From positions 1-64,000 of the forward strand of contig DASXOZ010000042.1 in assembly GCA_036493895.1 (NCBI GenBank): DNA of 64,000 nucleotides, written 5' to 3'. A program made the translations under genes and the position numbers. Below, one piece after another: positions 26,405 to 34,802 of the stretch. Under the pieces are notes generated by a model. The model was not told where the DNA came from and made no database searches. It saw only the letters and a list, made by a program, of their open reading frames with translations. This DNA is from Candidatus Binatia bacterium. Lineage in GTDB: Bacteria; Desulfobacterota; Binatia; UBA1149; CAITLU01. How positions within the stretch are numbered: position 1 is the stretch's first letter; the number at the start of each line of letters is the position of its first letter.

Positions 26405-26872
26405 TCAGGCTTTCGACACCTTGTAAACGAGCGTTCCCGTCGCGACGACGCCCGCTTTTGCCGTCCGCACTTCCGCGCGACAGAACACCGTCGATCTTCC
26501 GCGCTTGGTGATCCATCCTTCGGCCACGGCGTCCTCGCCGACGATCGCACCGAGGTACTGCACCTGCATGTCGATCGTGAGGAATCGGTGCGGCTCTTCG
26601 TAGGCGCTGGCGATGGCGGGCACGACGACGGTGTCGATCAGCGTTGCCGTCGCGCCGCCGTGCACGACGCCGGCCGGCTGGTTGAGCTGGCTGCGAAACG
26701 GCAGGCGCATGCGCGCGTAATCGGTGCGCACTTCCTCGAGCACGATTCCGACCATGCCGGGAAAGTATTCGGGGCGGCCCGGCGCGAAGCCGGCGAAACG
26801 CTCGGCGCGTTCGGCGCTGAGCGGTGCAAAGCGTTCGGCGCGCGGGGCAAGGCTCGTAGTGTCGTCACTCAT
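26405..26872 (-). CDS. PaaI-type hotdog-fold thioesterase
   Basis: A 155-residue hotdog-fold protein of the PaaI/YdiI group, which hydrolyses acyl- or aryl-CoA thioesters. The active-site helix reads NQPAGVVHGGATATLIDTVVVPA (about residues 65-88), with the typical HGG turn and the acidic residue in the following helix. The strand after it (LTIDMQVQYLGA) is also standard. The substrate cannot be predicted. The ATG at 26872 is chosen because homology begins soon after it; no good ribosome site is visible. It is divergent from the SDR gene with a 104-base shared intergenic region. Both could belong to acyl-CoA metabolism. Confidence 0.88.
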   Translation of the reverse strand: MSDDTTSLAPRAERFAPLSAERAERFAGFAPGRPEYFPGMVGIVLEEVRTDYARMRLPFRSQLNQPAGVVHGGATATLIDTVVVPAIASAYEEPHRFLTIDMQVQYLGAIVGEDAVAEGWITKRGRSTVFCRAEVRTAKAGVVATGTLVYKVSKA

Positions 26873-26976
26873 GGCGCGCGACCATAGCGACGGGACGGGA
26901 AAACACGAGCGCTGCGGCGGAGGCCGGGCCCTGGCGGACGGTCGACTCCGCCCGCGGCTCCTGCTCAAAGCGCGGC

Positions 26977-27738
26977 ATGGGCAAGTCTCTGGACGGCAAG
27001 GTAGCCCTCGTGACCGGCGGGTCGCGCGGGATCGGCAAGGGCATCGCGGCGGCGCTGGCGGGAGCCGGCGCGAAAGTCATGATCACGTCGCGCAACGCCG
27101 AGAGTTGCGAGAAGACGGCGGCCGAGATCGGCCACGCAGTCCAGTTCGAAGCCGGCCACGTCGGCAGGCCCGAGGATGCGGAGCGCGTCATCCAGGCCAC
27201 GCTTTCGCGCCTCGGCGGCCTCGACATCCTCGTCAACAACGCGGCGACCAACCCGTATGCAGGCCCGACGATCGACGTCGACATTCCGCGCTGGAACAAG
27301 ACGCTCGACACCAACCTCACTGCTCCGCTGGTTTGGATCCAGCTTGCGTGGCGCGCGCGCATGAAGGAGCGCGGTGGCTCGATCATCAACATCTCGAGCG
27401 TCGGCGGGCTTGCGACCAATCCGATTCTCGGCGTCTATGACGTCACCAAGGCGGCACTGATCCACCTGACCAAGCAGCTCGCCGCCGAGCTCGGCCCGAA
27501 GACGCGCGTCAACGCGATCGCACCGGGACTGATCAAGACCGATTTCGCGCACGCGCTGTGGGCCGAAGGCCGCGGGGAGCAGGTGGCAAAGGCCTATCCG
27601 CTGCGTCGCCTCGGCGAGCCGGAAGACATCGCGGAGGCGGCACTTTTCCTCGCGGACGACGTTCGAAGCGGCTGGATGACCGGCAATACGATGGTCATCG
27701 ACGGCGGCGGCCTCGTCGGGTTCCAGAAGGTCGGATGA
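26977..27738 (+). CDS. SDR family oxidoreductase
   Basis: A 253-residue classical short-chain dehydrogenase. The nucleotide loop TGGSRGIGKGIA is at residue 14, the NNA motif (NNAATNPYAG) near 88, the catalytic Ser in NISSVGG near 140 and the catalytic pair in YDVTK near 155. PGLIKTDF and the terminal GNTMVIDGGG complete the family pattern. It is close to FabG-like and short-chain alcohol dehydrogenases of lipid metabolism, such as eukaryotic DHRS4-like enzymes, but substrate and cofactor choice are not certain. The ATG at 26977 has no clear Shine-Dalgarno. It is divergently arranged with the PaaI thioesterase. Confidence 0.92.
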   Translation: MGKSLDGKVALVTGGSRGIGKGIAAALAGAGAKVMITSRNAESCEKTAAEIGHAVQFEAGHVGRPEDAERVIQATLSRLGGLDILVNNAATNPYAGPTIDVDIPRWNKTLDTNLTAPLVWIQLAWRARMKERGGSIINISSVGGLATNPILGVYDVTKAALIHLTKQLAAELGPKTRVNAIAPGLIKTDFAHALWAEGRGEQVAKAYPLRRLGEPEDIAEAALFLADDVRSGWMTGNTMVIDGGGLVGFQKVG

Positions 27739-27972
27739 ACCGGCAACGGCCTCGCGCACGAGATGCGCGCGGCCGGCGCCTTCGGAGGCGTGCAGCGATC
27801 GCGCTGCCGCGCACGCCTCGACCGGGAACCAGTGTGAACCCGCACACGGGTCGCCCGTCTCGGGCGCAGGCCACTTGCGCGCCCCGAACGGGAAATTCTT
27901 CACGCGAAGGCCATTGAGTCCTCGCCGCAATCGCCCGATAGTCGGAGCCGATCCGATGCCGGAGGTATGCCG

Positions 27973-29067
27973 ATGACCCTGAAGTTTCGCCGTGTTGCCG
28001 AATCCGCCCTCGTCGCGGTCGCCTTTTCGGCGGCGGTGCCCGCCGCGGCCAGCACGATCGCGCAGAACGTCTCGTGGACGATCGACCGGCCCGATTCGAC
28101 GGCGAAATTCCGCGTCGTCGCTTATGGCGACTCGATCTTCGCGGGCTATCACGGCTCGATCTCGTCGGTCGCGATCTGGTCGGCGCCGAACGTCGACAGC
28201 GAATACGCGTCGTCGAAATGGACGAGCGACATCGAGGTGATCCGTCGCTGCAAGTCGGGGGCCAAGGCGAAGGATATCTACAACAGCAAGATCGTCGACG
28301 ATGCGTCGTACATGGAAGACGCCAGCACGCGCATCGTCGAGTTCGAGATGTGCGGCAACGACGGGCTGCAGGCGCGCAGCAGTTTCCGCAGCCAGAGCGG
28401 TACCTGCGACTACACCCCGCTGCAGACCGCGCTGTCTCACTGCACGACGTACCAGTCCCAGGCGATGACGTTCATCAACGCGCATGCCGCAGCGGGCGTG
28501 GAAAAGAAGATCATCTCGAACCTGTACTATCCCGGCTACGACCAAGACAACCAGAACGCCGACTGCATCGATTCGACGACCGGCACGCATCCGAATCTCC
28601 AGGACGTGTTCCTGCCGATCCTGCTCAGGATGAACTGGAGAGCCTGCCACACGGCCGAGACGAACGGTTTTGCGTGCGCCGATACCTTCGCGCAGTTCAT
28701 GGGCTCGGACTACGATTCCAACGGGGACGGCAAGATCGACTCGCGGGCGCTGCGCTACAAGTCGGGAGAATCGGAGGATGCCTACGTCACGCGTCTCGGC
28801 ACGACGCTGAGGCCGACGATCCGCGATGCGAACATGCACTTCGTCAGCGCGACGCGAAGCTTCGACTACATCCAGTCGGACGACGTGCACCCGACGTTCG
28901 AGGACGGCACGATCGACCTGGGCCCCCTCGGAGGCTCGGCCACCGGTTCGGGTCCGCCGCGCTTCAGCGACACGCGGCTCGCCCACGGGCACAACAACAT
29001 TTACCGCAAGTTCGGCCACGAGCGCATGGGCTGGGCGATCTCGAAGTTCAATCCGCCCGCGCCGTAG
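27973..29067 (+). CDS. Secreted SGNH/GDSL-like hydrolase
   Basis: A 364-residue exported protein. A signal peptide of about 25 residues ends AAVPAAAS. SGNH-type blocks are visible: VVAYGDSIFAGYHG with the nucleophile serine near residue 47, MCGNDGLQ near 128, and the Asp-x-x-His pair in SDDVHPTFED near 305. A loop DSNGDGKIDSR near 250 looks like a calcium-binding EF-hand or dockerin-type loop. An esterase or lipase role outside the cytoplasm is likely. Two ATGs compete: GGAGG at 27961-27965 is only 1 base from the ATG at 27967 but 7 bases from that at 27973, so the second is chosen. Its 3' end faces a palindromic repeat. Confidence 0.85.
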   Translation: MTLKFRRVAESALVAVAFSAAVPAAASTIAQNVSWTIDRPDSTAKFRVVAYGDSIFAGYHGSISSVAIWSAPNVDSEYASSKWTSDIEVIRRCKSGAKAKDIYNSKIVDDASYMEDASTRIVEFEMCGNDGLQARSSFRSQSGTCDYTPLQTALSHCTTYQSQAMTFINAHAAAGVEKKIISNLYYPGYDQDNQNADCIDSTTGTHPNLQDVFLPILLRMNWRACHTAETNGFACADTFAQFMGSDYDSNGDGKIDSRALRYKSGESEDAYVTRLGTTLRPTIRDANMHFVSATRSFDYIQSDDVHPTFEDGTIDLGPLGGSATGSGPPRFSDTRLAHGHNNIYRKFGHERMGWAISKFNPPAP

Positions 29068-29074
29068 CAGGTCG

Positions 29075-29151
29075 GGGGCAGGACCAGCGCGCATCATCCC
29101 GACGCTGGCGCATGAGAGATGCGCGCTGGTGCCTGTCCCCACTCTGTCCCC
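29075..29151. repeat. Intergenic palindromic repeat, copy 2 of 4
   Basis: An imperfect inverted pair. The right arm GATGCGCGCTGGTGCCTGTC continues to CCC at 29140; the left arm at 29075-29095 carries the complementary ACCAGCGCGCATC with one substitution and one missing base in the GGGGACAGGC core. An extra CTGTCCCC follows at 29144-29151. It fills the gap between the stop codons of the convergent SGNH hydrolase and membrane-protein genes and ends 2 bases from the latter. Confidence 0.75.
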
Positions 29152-29153
29152 AG

Positions 29154-30239
29154 TCAGCGCCCGCCGGAGCCCAGCCCGAGCTCGGCGCGAAGCCGCGCGT
29201 CGCGGCTGAGCTTCCACATCTTGCCGTCGAAGTAGTAGTGCATGTAGCTGTAGCTCGTGACCAGGCCGAACAGCGCGCCGGTCACCGGCGACTGCGGCAG
29301 CAGCGAGCCGGCAAGCTGGAAATCGTTGCGCAGGAACGCCTGCAGCAACGCTCCGACGACGATCGCCGCGGTGAAGATCGCGAGGGACCCGAAGATCCGC
29401 TTTACCGCCGGTCGCACTGGCTCCGACGCTGAAGTGGAGCGCTTGCGACCCACGTGCCAGACTACCGCATGGTACTGGAGATCGTGGTAGCTCGTGATGA
29501 ACAGCACGGCCAGGATGATGTTCTCGCGCCCGGCCCACAGCAGCCCGATCCAGAAATTGCTGACGACGAGCAGCACGTGCACCAGGCGGATCGTGACGGC
29601 CGGCTTCCCTGCGATTGCACGCCGCAGCGCATCGACGAGGACGTAGCCGAACGACAGGGCGAATATCGCGAGCACCACCCACGGCGACCACTTCGGAACC
29701 GGCACGGCGTATAGCAGCTTTCCGATTCCTTCGGCCGCGGCCCACCCGTGCGACAGGTTCATGAAGTACGGGAACGATGCGCCGCTGTAGAGCGCGTAGA
29801 CCTCGGCGCGCGCCAGGTTCGCGTCCGACGGCTTGTCGCGCGCCTGGTACAGACGCAGGAAGCCGTAGTGCTGGCGGATGATGTGCCAGGCGCCCCAGTA
29901 GATCACGAGGCTGGCCCAGAGCTGCGCGGCGAACGTGCCGGGGAACATTGCGATCGCGATCGCCGTTGCACCGATCGCGGCGGCGCCGCCGAGATAGACG
30001 GGCGCCGATGTTTTCATCGTTGAAGGATCGAAGATCGTCAGCGGCAGCGTCGCCACCTGGTGGGAGTTGTCGAGCAGCACGAAGACGACGAGCGCGACCA
30101 GCAGGCCGTAGGGAATCGACACGGCGACGGCCCATAGCGCTAGGGGAACGCACCAGGCCGCCCACAGGAAGAGCTGGTCGTAGCGTCGTCCGACGATCCA
30201 CGGACCGGAAGGGGCGCTTACTGCCGCCGCGCGTGCCAT
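29154..30239 (-). CDS. Histidine-rich polytopic membrane protein, unknown function
   Basis: A 361-residue integral membrane protein with about nine hydrophobic helices. Histidines recur at helix ends in a way suggestive of a metal site: LLDNSHQ near residue 58, YWGAWHIIRQHYGF near 117-130, TSYHDLQYHAVVWH near 252-265 and SYMHYYFDGKMWK near 330-342. This pattern resembles histidine-rich membrane oxygenases such as Brp/Blh-type carotene oxygenases or fatty-acid desaturases in general style, but it is not any family I can name. The ATG at 30239 begins a short polar tail before the first helix; the ribosome site is weak. The stop abuts a palindromic repeat. Function is unknown; a di-iron or heme enzyme is only a guess. 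Confidence 0.75.
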   Translation of the reverse strand: MARAAAVSAPSGPWIVGRRYDQLFLWAAWCVPLALWAVAVSIPYGLLVALVVFVLLDNSHQVATLPLTIFDPSTMKTSAPVYLGGAAAIGATAIAIAMFPGTFAAQLWASLVIYWGAWHIIRQHYGFLRLYQARDKPSDANLARAEVYALYSGASFPYFMNLSHGWAAAEGIGKLLYAVPVPKWSPWVVLAIFALSFGYVLVDALRRAIAGKPAVTIRLVHVLLVVSNFWIGLLWAGRENIILAVLFITSYHDLQYHAVVWHVGRKRSTSASEPVRPAVKRIFGSLAIFTAAIVVGALLQAFLRNDFQLAGSLLPQSPVTGALFGLVTSYSYMHYYFDGKMWKLSRDARLRAELGLGSGGR

Positions 30240-30398
30240 TGGCGGGAAATAGGCGTGCGGCAAGGCTGCGTCAACGACGCGCGCACACGGCGCGGCCAGT
30301 TCGAGGTCGCGACGCATGCATGCAACCGCGTACACCGTCGCAAGCGGATCGCGGACGGATCGCAAACAGACTGCAGACGCTCCGCCGTCCCGCCGTCC

Positions 30399-30470
30399 CG
30401 CGAGGGCGCGTGCGTCGCGTCTCGCGAGCGCGCGTGTGTCCAGTCACGCGAGGGCGCGTGCGTCCCGTAA
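30399..30470. repeat. Three tandem 24-base units
   Basis: Three adjacent 24-base units at 30399-30422, 30423-30446 and 30447-30470, each starting CGCGAG and sharing the pattern CGCGAGGGCGCGTGCGTC with a few changes. The stop codon of the TPR protein gene (30444-30446) falls at the junction of units 2 and 3, so unit 3 encodes the last codons and units 1-2 are downstream. Origin by slippage is likely. Confidence 0.8.
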
Positions 30471-31775
30471 ATCGGCCGTCTCCATCCCTTCGCTGAACCA
30501 TTCGAGCACGCTGCGAAGACCGGGGTCGTCTCGGCCGCGGCGCCGCAGCACGACGGCGAGGCTCGTCGCCGCCCGCAGCTCCCACGACCTGGCTTCCTGC
30601 GCACGTGCAATCTCGATCGCACGGCGGAAGCAGTCTTCGGCTTGCTGCATCGCGGCCGCTCCGCGCAGAGACGACGCGTCGCTCAGCACACAGGCGCCCC
30701 TCAGTCGCCACAGCTCGGCGTCCCAGAAGTGCTGCCCGGTCTGCTCGGCCAGATCGAGCGCGAGCTCGATTTTTTCGAGGGCCTGGCGCCGGCGCCGCAG
30801 CGAAAGCTGCACGTCGGCAACCAGGGCAATCATCTGCGGCGCGCTTCCGAGAGTGCGCGTTTCCATCGCCCGCGACAGGCTTTCGTACATGCGACGCGGC
30901 GCCCCGGCGTCGCGATCGGCGGCGGCGACGAACGTTTCGCCGATGCTACGGAACAGCGTGTTTCCGTGCGGTTCGGCAGCTTCGATGAGCTGGCGGGCCG
31001 ATTCGCGCTGGGAAGCGTTGTCGCGTCGCAGCGAGTGCACGACAGTTTCGCAGAAAAGCGCGAAGGCCAGGCTGAACGGATGACCGAGCGTGCGTGCGAG
31101 CGCGACGGCGTCGCGGGCGACCTGGATCGCACGGTCGGGATAGCCGAGCATCCACAGGCTGCACGCCATGAGGCAGCTGGCGACCTCGATGTCGACGCGG
31201 CCGGTTTCGACGCGGCCGTGGGGCACCGCGCCTCGCCGCGCCGGATCGAGCGACGCACGATACATCGACATCGCTTTCTGGCGATGCTCGAGCGAGCGGC
31301 GGAAATTCCCGCGGTAGTACTCGGCCATTCCGATCAGAAGCTCGCCGTTGATCAGCAGGATGTCGGAGCCGATGACGCGACCGATCTCGAGCGACTGCAC
31401 GGCCAGTCCGGTTCCCTGCTCGAGCTCGGCGCGGTTGATGCACCCGTTGGCCATGCAGCCGAGCACCTGGCCAAGCTGCCGCGAATCGCCGACGCGATCG
31501 CAAAGCTCCCTGGCGCGGGTCATCACTTCGTGGATTTCGGGATGGCCGAAGCCGCCGACCTCGACGAGCGAGGACCCCATTCCGAGCCGCAGCGCGATTT
31601 CGCGGCGGTCGCGTTCGCGGCTGTCGGGAAGCTGCACGACGAGGGCCAGCGCCCGCCGGAAAAAACCGAGCGCGATTTCGTGGCCGGAATTGCTCGCGGC
31701 CTCCATCGCCGCGCGCTCCCAGCCGGCGACCGAAGTCTCGACGTCAGGCGTGGCGCTCGCCCGTTGTCCGATCAT
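30444..31775 (-). CDS. TPR protein resembling the tail of cyclase/AAA-ATPase regulators
   Basis: A 443-residue helical-repeat protein without signal peptide or membrane helices. From about residue 15 it matches the TPR half of large regulators that carry an N-terminal guanylate-cyclase domain and AAA ATPase: FFRRALALVVQLPDSRERDRREIALRLGMG, then PEIHEVMTRARELCDRVGD. The cyclase and ATPase parts are absent and no such sequence lies upstream. It may be a stand-alone TPR protein or the remnant of a larger gene. The ATG at 31775 has GAGGGG upstream and the frame is closed before it. C-terminal codons lie inside a 24-base tandem repeat. Partner proteins are unknown. Confidence 0.75.
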   Translation of the reverse strand: MIGQRASATPDVETSVAGWERAAMEAASNSGHEIALGFFRRALALVVQLPDSRERDRREIALRLGMGSSLVEVGGFGHPEIHEVMTRARELCDRVGDSRQLGQVLGCMANGCINRAELEQGTGLAVQSLEIGRVIGSDILLINGELLIGMAEYYRGNFRRSLEHRQKAMSMYRASLDPARRGAVPHGRVETGRVDIEVASCLMACSLWMLGYPDRAIQVARDAVALARTLGHPFSLAFALFCETVVHSLRRDNASQRESARQLIEAAEPHGNTLFRSIGETFVAAADRDAGAPRRMYESLSRAMETRTLGSAPQMIALVADVQLSLRRRRQALEKIELALDLAEQTGQHFWDAELWRLRGACVLSDASSLRGAAAMQQAEDCFRRAIEIARAQEARSWELRAATSLAVVLRRRGRDDPGLRSVLEWFSEGMETADLRDARALA

Positions 31776-31965
31776 GCGATCATCCCCTCGGCAATTTGCG
31801 CATCCGCGCAGCTGCACACTCGGTAACGGCCCGCTCGCGGGGCCGAAGCACCGGCGGCCGCGGGGCAGCGCCTCCCCGGCGCGACCTGCGGCACAAGTCG
31901 CCTTTTAACGAGTCGGCGCCGTTGATGCGACGCCGGAGTTTTTCGACGGATCCGTTCGCCCCCGA

Positions 31966-32136
31966 TCAGTTCCGCGTCCACTGCGGGTTCGGAATGCTGC
32001 AGAAGGATTCGCGAAGGGCCGCCGACCAGCGCTCCTGGATCATGCGGAAATACTCGTCGTCCTCGCAGATTCGCCGCCTTGCGGCGACGCGAAACTCGTC
32101 GCGGCCGAACTTGCGGCAATCGGCGGCGCCGCCATC
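31966..32136 (-). other. Possible small coding segment without a start codon
   Basis: A 56-codon open stretch directly after the alpha-E gene, in another frame. It reads DCRKFGRDEFRVAARRRICE near its start and IQERWSAALRESFCSIPNPQ near its end, with nearly every third base G or C, as in real genes here. No ATG, GTG or TTG precedes it in frame before a stop at 32200-32202. An ATG at 32135, overlapping the alpha-E stop as TGATG, would join the frame if one base were gained or lost in the GC-rich run at about 32121-32132. It may be a frameshifted or wrongly sequenced small gene. The rest of the 31776-32134 gap shows nothing else. Confidence 0.35.
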
Positions 32137-33088
32137 ACGAGACGAGGTAAAACTCCGCGATGTTTTGGCCGAGCACCGCGGTGTCGTCGATGATCTCGGT
32201 CAGGAACTCGTGCAGGCCGCATTGGAAGACATCCTCGATGCGCCCGACCCGCAGCCTGGCGTCGATCTCGCCGGCCAGGCGGTGGCATTCGCCGCGGCGG
32301 TTGTCGTACGTTTCGGCGACCAGGCCGAGATAGCGCGTGATTTGCGCGTAGCAGGAGCGAAGCGAGCGCGGCATCTCGGGCCTGAGGATCAACATCTCGG
32401 CCAGGTGCCACGGCTTGAGTGTTTCGCGATAGATCCAGTGGTAGCTGCGCAGCGCCGAGACCGACCTCAGGATCGACTGCCACTGGTAATAGTCGAGGGC
32501 GCCTCCGACGGGATCGGCCGCGGGAAGCAGCACGTGGTACTTGACGTCGAGGATGCGCGCGGTGTTGTCGGCACGCTCGATGAAGGTGCCGAGCTGCGTG
32601 AAATAGTACGCGTCGTTGCGCAGCATCGTGTTCGCGTAGGCGCCGTGGAACAGCAGGGAGCGGTGCTTGACCCAGTCCAGGAAGACGGCGACGCGGTCGG
32701 GCTCGAAATCGCGCTCGCCGAAGGAGCGGGCGCCGATCCAGGTTTCGTTGAGCGCCTCCCACATGTCGACCGTGAGCGCGGTGCGCACGGCGCGGGCGTT
32801 GCGTCGCGCGGTCTCGAAGCACGAGCAGATGCTCGACGGGTTGGAAGGATCGCGCGCAAGATAGTGCAACGCGGCGCGTGCCGATGGCTCGGCGTCTCCG
32901 TGAACCGCGGCGAAATCGTCCTCGCAACCGGCAGCAACCAGGGTCGAGAGCCACTCGTTGCTGCCGTTGCCGATCGAGCGTGACATGCTCGCCATGCGGC
33001 AGGCGACCTGCAGGATGCGTGCGACGTTCTCGGCCCTCTCCATGTAGCGGGCGAGCCAGAACAGGCTGTCGGCGGTGCGTGCGAGCAA
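32135..33088 (-). CDS. Alpha-E domain protein (DUF403)
   Basis: A 317-residue all-helical protein of the alpha-E family, which in many genomes travels with a circularly permuted ATP-grasp protein and a transglutaminase and is thought to take part in peptide-bond synthesis or modification. Family marks are ADSLFWLARYMERAENVARIL at the start, GTFIERADNTARILDVKYH near 175 and SALRSYHWIY near 220. A TTG at 33088 is the chosen start because GGAGG lies 7 bases upstream and the homology begins at once; no ATG fits. It starts 2 bases after the ATP-grasp stop, so the pair is co-translated. No transglutaminase gene is in the window. Confidence 0.92.
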   Translation of the reverse strand: MLARTADSLFWLARYMERAENVARILQVACRMASMSRSIGNGSNEWLSTLVAAGCEDDFAAVHGDAEPSARAALHYLARDPSNPSSICSCFETARRNARAVRTALTVDMWEALNETWIGARSFGERDFEPDRVAVFLDWVKHRSLLFHGAYANTMLRNDAYYFTQLGTFIERADNTARILDVKYHVLLPAADPVGGALDYYQWQSILRSVSALRSYHWIYRETLKPWHLAEMLILRPEMPRSLRSCYAQITRYLGLVAETYDNRRGECHRLAGEIDARLRVGRIEDVFQCGLHEFLTEIIDDTAVLGQNIAEFYLVS

Positions 33089-33090
33089 GC

Positions 33091-34554
33091 TCAGGCCTCC
33101 AGCACCCAGGTGTCTTTGGTGCCGCCGCCCTGGCTCGAATTGACGACCAGTGAGCCTTCTCGAAGCGCGACGCGCGTGAGGCCTCCGGCGACGATTCGCA
33201 CGGTGCTGCCGAACAGCACGAACGGCCTCAGGTCCACGTGGCGCGGGGCGATGCCGCTTTCGACGAACGTCGGACACGTCGAGAGCGCGAGCGTCGGCTG
33301 CGCGATGTAGTCGCACGGCCGCGCGCGCAGCTTCGACGCGAAAAGCGCGCGCTCTTCCTTGGTCGAGCAGGGGCCGACCAGCATGCCGTAGCCGCCCGAG
33401 CCGCGCGTCTCCTTGACGACCAGCTCGCCCAGGTGCTCGAGCACGTACGCACGGTCGTCCGCTTCGGCGCAGCGCCACGTGGGGACGTTGCACAGGATCG
33501 GTTCCTCTCCGAGATAGAAGCGGATCATCTCGGGAACGAACGGATAGATACCCTTGTCGTCCGCGATTCCGGTTCCCACGGCGTTGGCGAGCGTGATCGA
33601 GCCGGCGCGGTATGCTCGAAACAGGCCCGGCACCCCGAGCATGGAGTCGGAGCGGAACGCCAGCGGATCGAGAAATTCGTCGTCGAGGCGGCGGTAGAGC
33701 ACGTCGACGCGGCGCGGGCCCTGCGTCGTGCGCATGAAGACGACATCGCCGTCGACCAGGAGGTCGGCGCCTTCGACCAGCTCGATGCCCATCTCGTCGG
33801 CGAGAAACGAGTGCTCGTAATAGGCGCTGTTGTACTGGCCGGGAGTCAGCAGCGCGATCACCGGATTGCCCTGACAGGCCGGCGGCGCGGCGTCCCTCAG
33901 CGTCTCGAGCAGCTCTTCGGGGTAGCGCGAGATGGGCGCGATCCGGTGCGCGGCGATGAGGTCGGGGAAAAGCCGCAGCATCGCCTCGCGGTTCTCGAGC
34001 ATGTAGGAGACGCCCGACGGCGTGCGGCAATTGTCCTCGAGCACGTAGAACCGGTCCGGCGCGGTGCGCACGATGTCGATGCCGGACACGTGCGTGTAGG
34101 CGCCGGCTGGAGGGCGGAACCCCTGCATTTCCGGCCGGAAGCCCGGGTTGCCGACGATGAGGCTCGTCGGGATGCGGCCGGCGCGCGTGATCTCGCCGCC
34201 GTTGTAGGCGTCGAGCAGGAACGCGTTGAGGGCCGTGACCCTTTGCGCCAGCCCGCGCTCGAGCAGTGCCCAGGCTGCGGCGTCGAGGATGCGCGGAATG
34301 ATGTCGAACGGGATCAGCCGCTCCGGGTCGCCGCCTTCGTTGTAGACGGCGAAGGTGATGCCGATGCGGCGAAACAGCACTTCGGCCTCGCGGGCCTTCA
34401 GGCGCCGGTCCTCGGGAGTGGTCTGGCCGAGCCACGCGGAAATGCCGTCGTAGGCGGCGCGCACCGAGCTGCCGTCGTACATCTCGTCGTAAGCTGCCGG
34501 GCGACTCGGGTCGCCGGACTGTGGCAGCGCCGCGGCGGGCGCGTCGTCGTACAT
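33091..34554 (-). CDS. Circularly permuted type 2 ATP-grasp protein
   Basis: A 487-residue protein of the DUF404/DUF407 type 2 circularly permuted ATP-grasp family, predicted to ligate amino groups to carboxylates using ATP. Characteristic stretches are ITFAVYNEGGDPERLIPFDI near residue 70, GSGGYGMLVGP near 370 (the glycine-rich ATP loop), PTLALSTCPTF near 410 and VNSSQGGGTKDTWVLEA at the very end, which is the usual C-terminus. The ATG at 34554 has GTGAGG upstream. The alpha-E gene follows within 2 bases. The pair probably makes an unknown peptide or modifies a small molecule; the substrate is not known for the family. Confidence 0.93.
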   Translation of the reverse strand: MYDDAPAAALPQSGDPSRPAAYDEMYDGSSVRAAYDGISAWLGQTTPEDRRLKAREAEVLFRRIGITFAVYNEGGDPERLIPFDIIPRILDAAAWALLERGLAQRVTALNAFLLDAYNGGEITRAGRIPTSLIVGNPGFRPEMQGFRPPAGAYTHVSGIDIVRTAPDRFYVLEDNCRTPSGVSYMLENREAMLRLFPDLIAAHRIAPISRYPEELLETLRDAAPPACQGNPVIALLTPGQYNSAYYEHSFLADEMGIELVEGADLLVDGDVVFMRTTQGPRRVDVLYRRLDDEFLDPLAFRSDSMLGVPGLFRAYRAGSITLANAVGTGIADDKGIYPFVPEMIRFYLGEEPILCNVPTWRCAEADDRAYVLEHLGELVVKETRGSGGYGMLVGPCSTKEERALFASKLRARPCDYIAQPTLALSTCPTFVESGIAPRHVDLRPFVLFGSTVRIVAGGLTRVALREGSLVVNSSQGGGTKDTWVLEA

Positions 34555-34802
34555 GGTCCTCACCCCGCTGAGCACGTGGCGTGCCAGCGTCGCGTGCGCG
34601 CTACCGCACCGGAAAATCAGCTGTCCGTGGATCCGGCAGCGAGCCGGCTGCCCACCGGGCAGGCAGTGCCGCATTGCTGTGCGCCGAAAATGCGGCGCAC
34701 AAATTCGGGGCGAAAATCCGGGACTGGAACGGATTCCACCTCCGTGCTCCGGCGGCGAAGCGCCTTTCGCGGAAATCCGTACCCCGTCCCGGGTGTTCCG
34801 CG

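Noticed and set aside
26965..30201. A 1078-codon minus-strand frame
   Set aside because: It runs antisense across the SDR and SGNH genes and out of frame through the membrane-protein gene.
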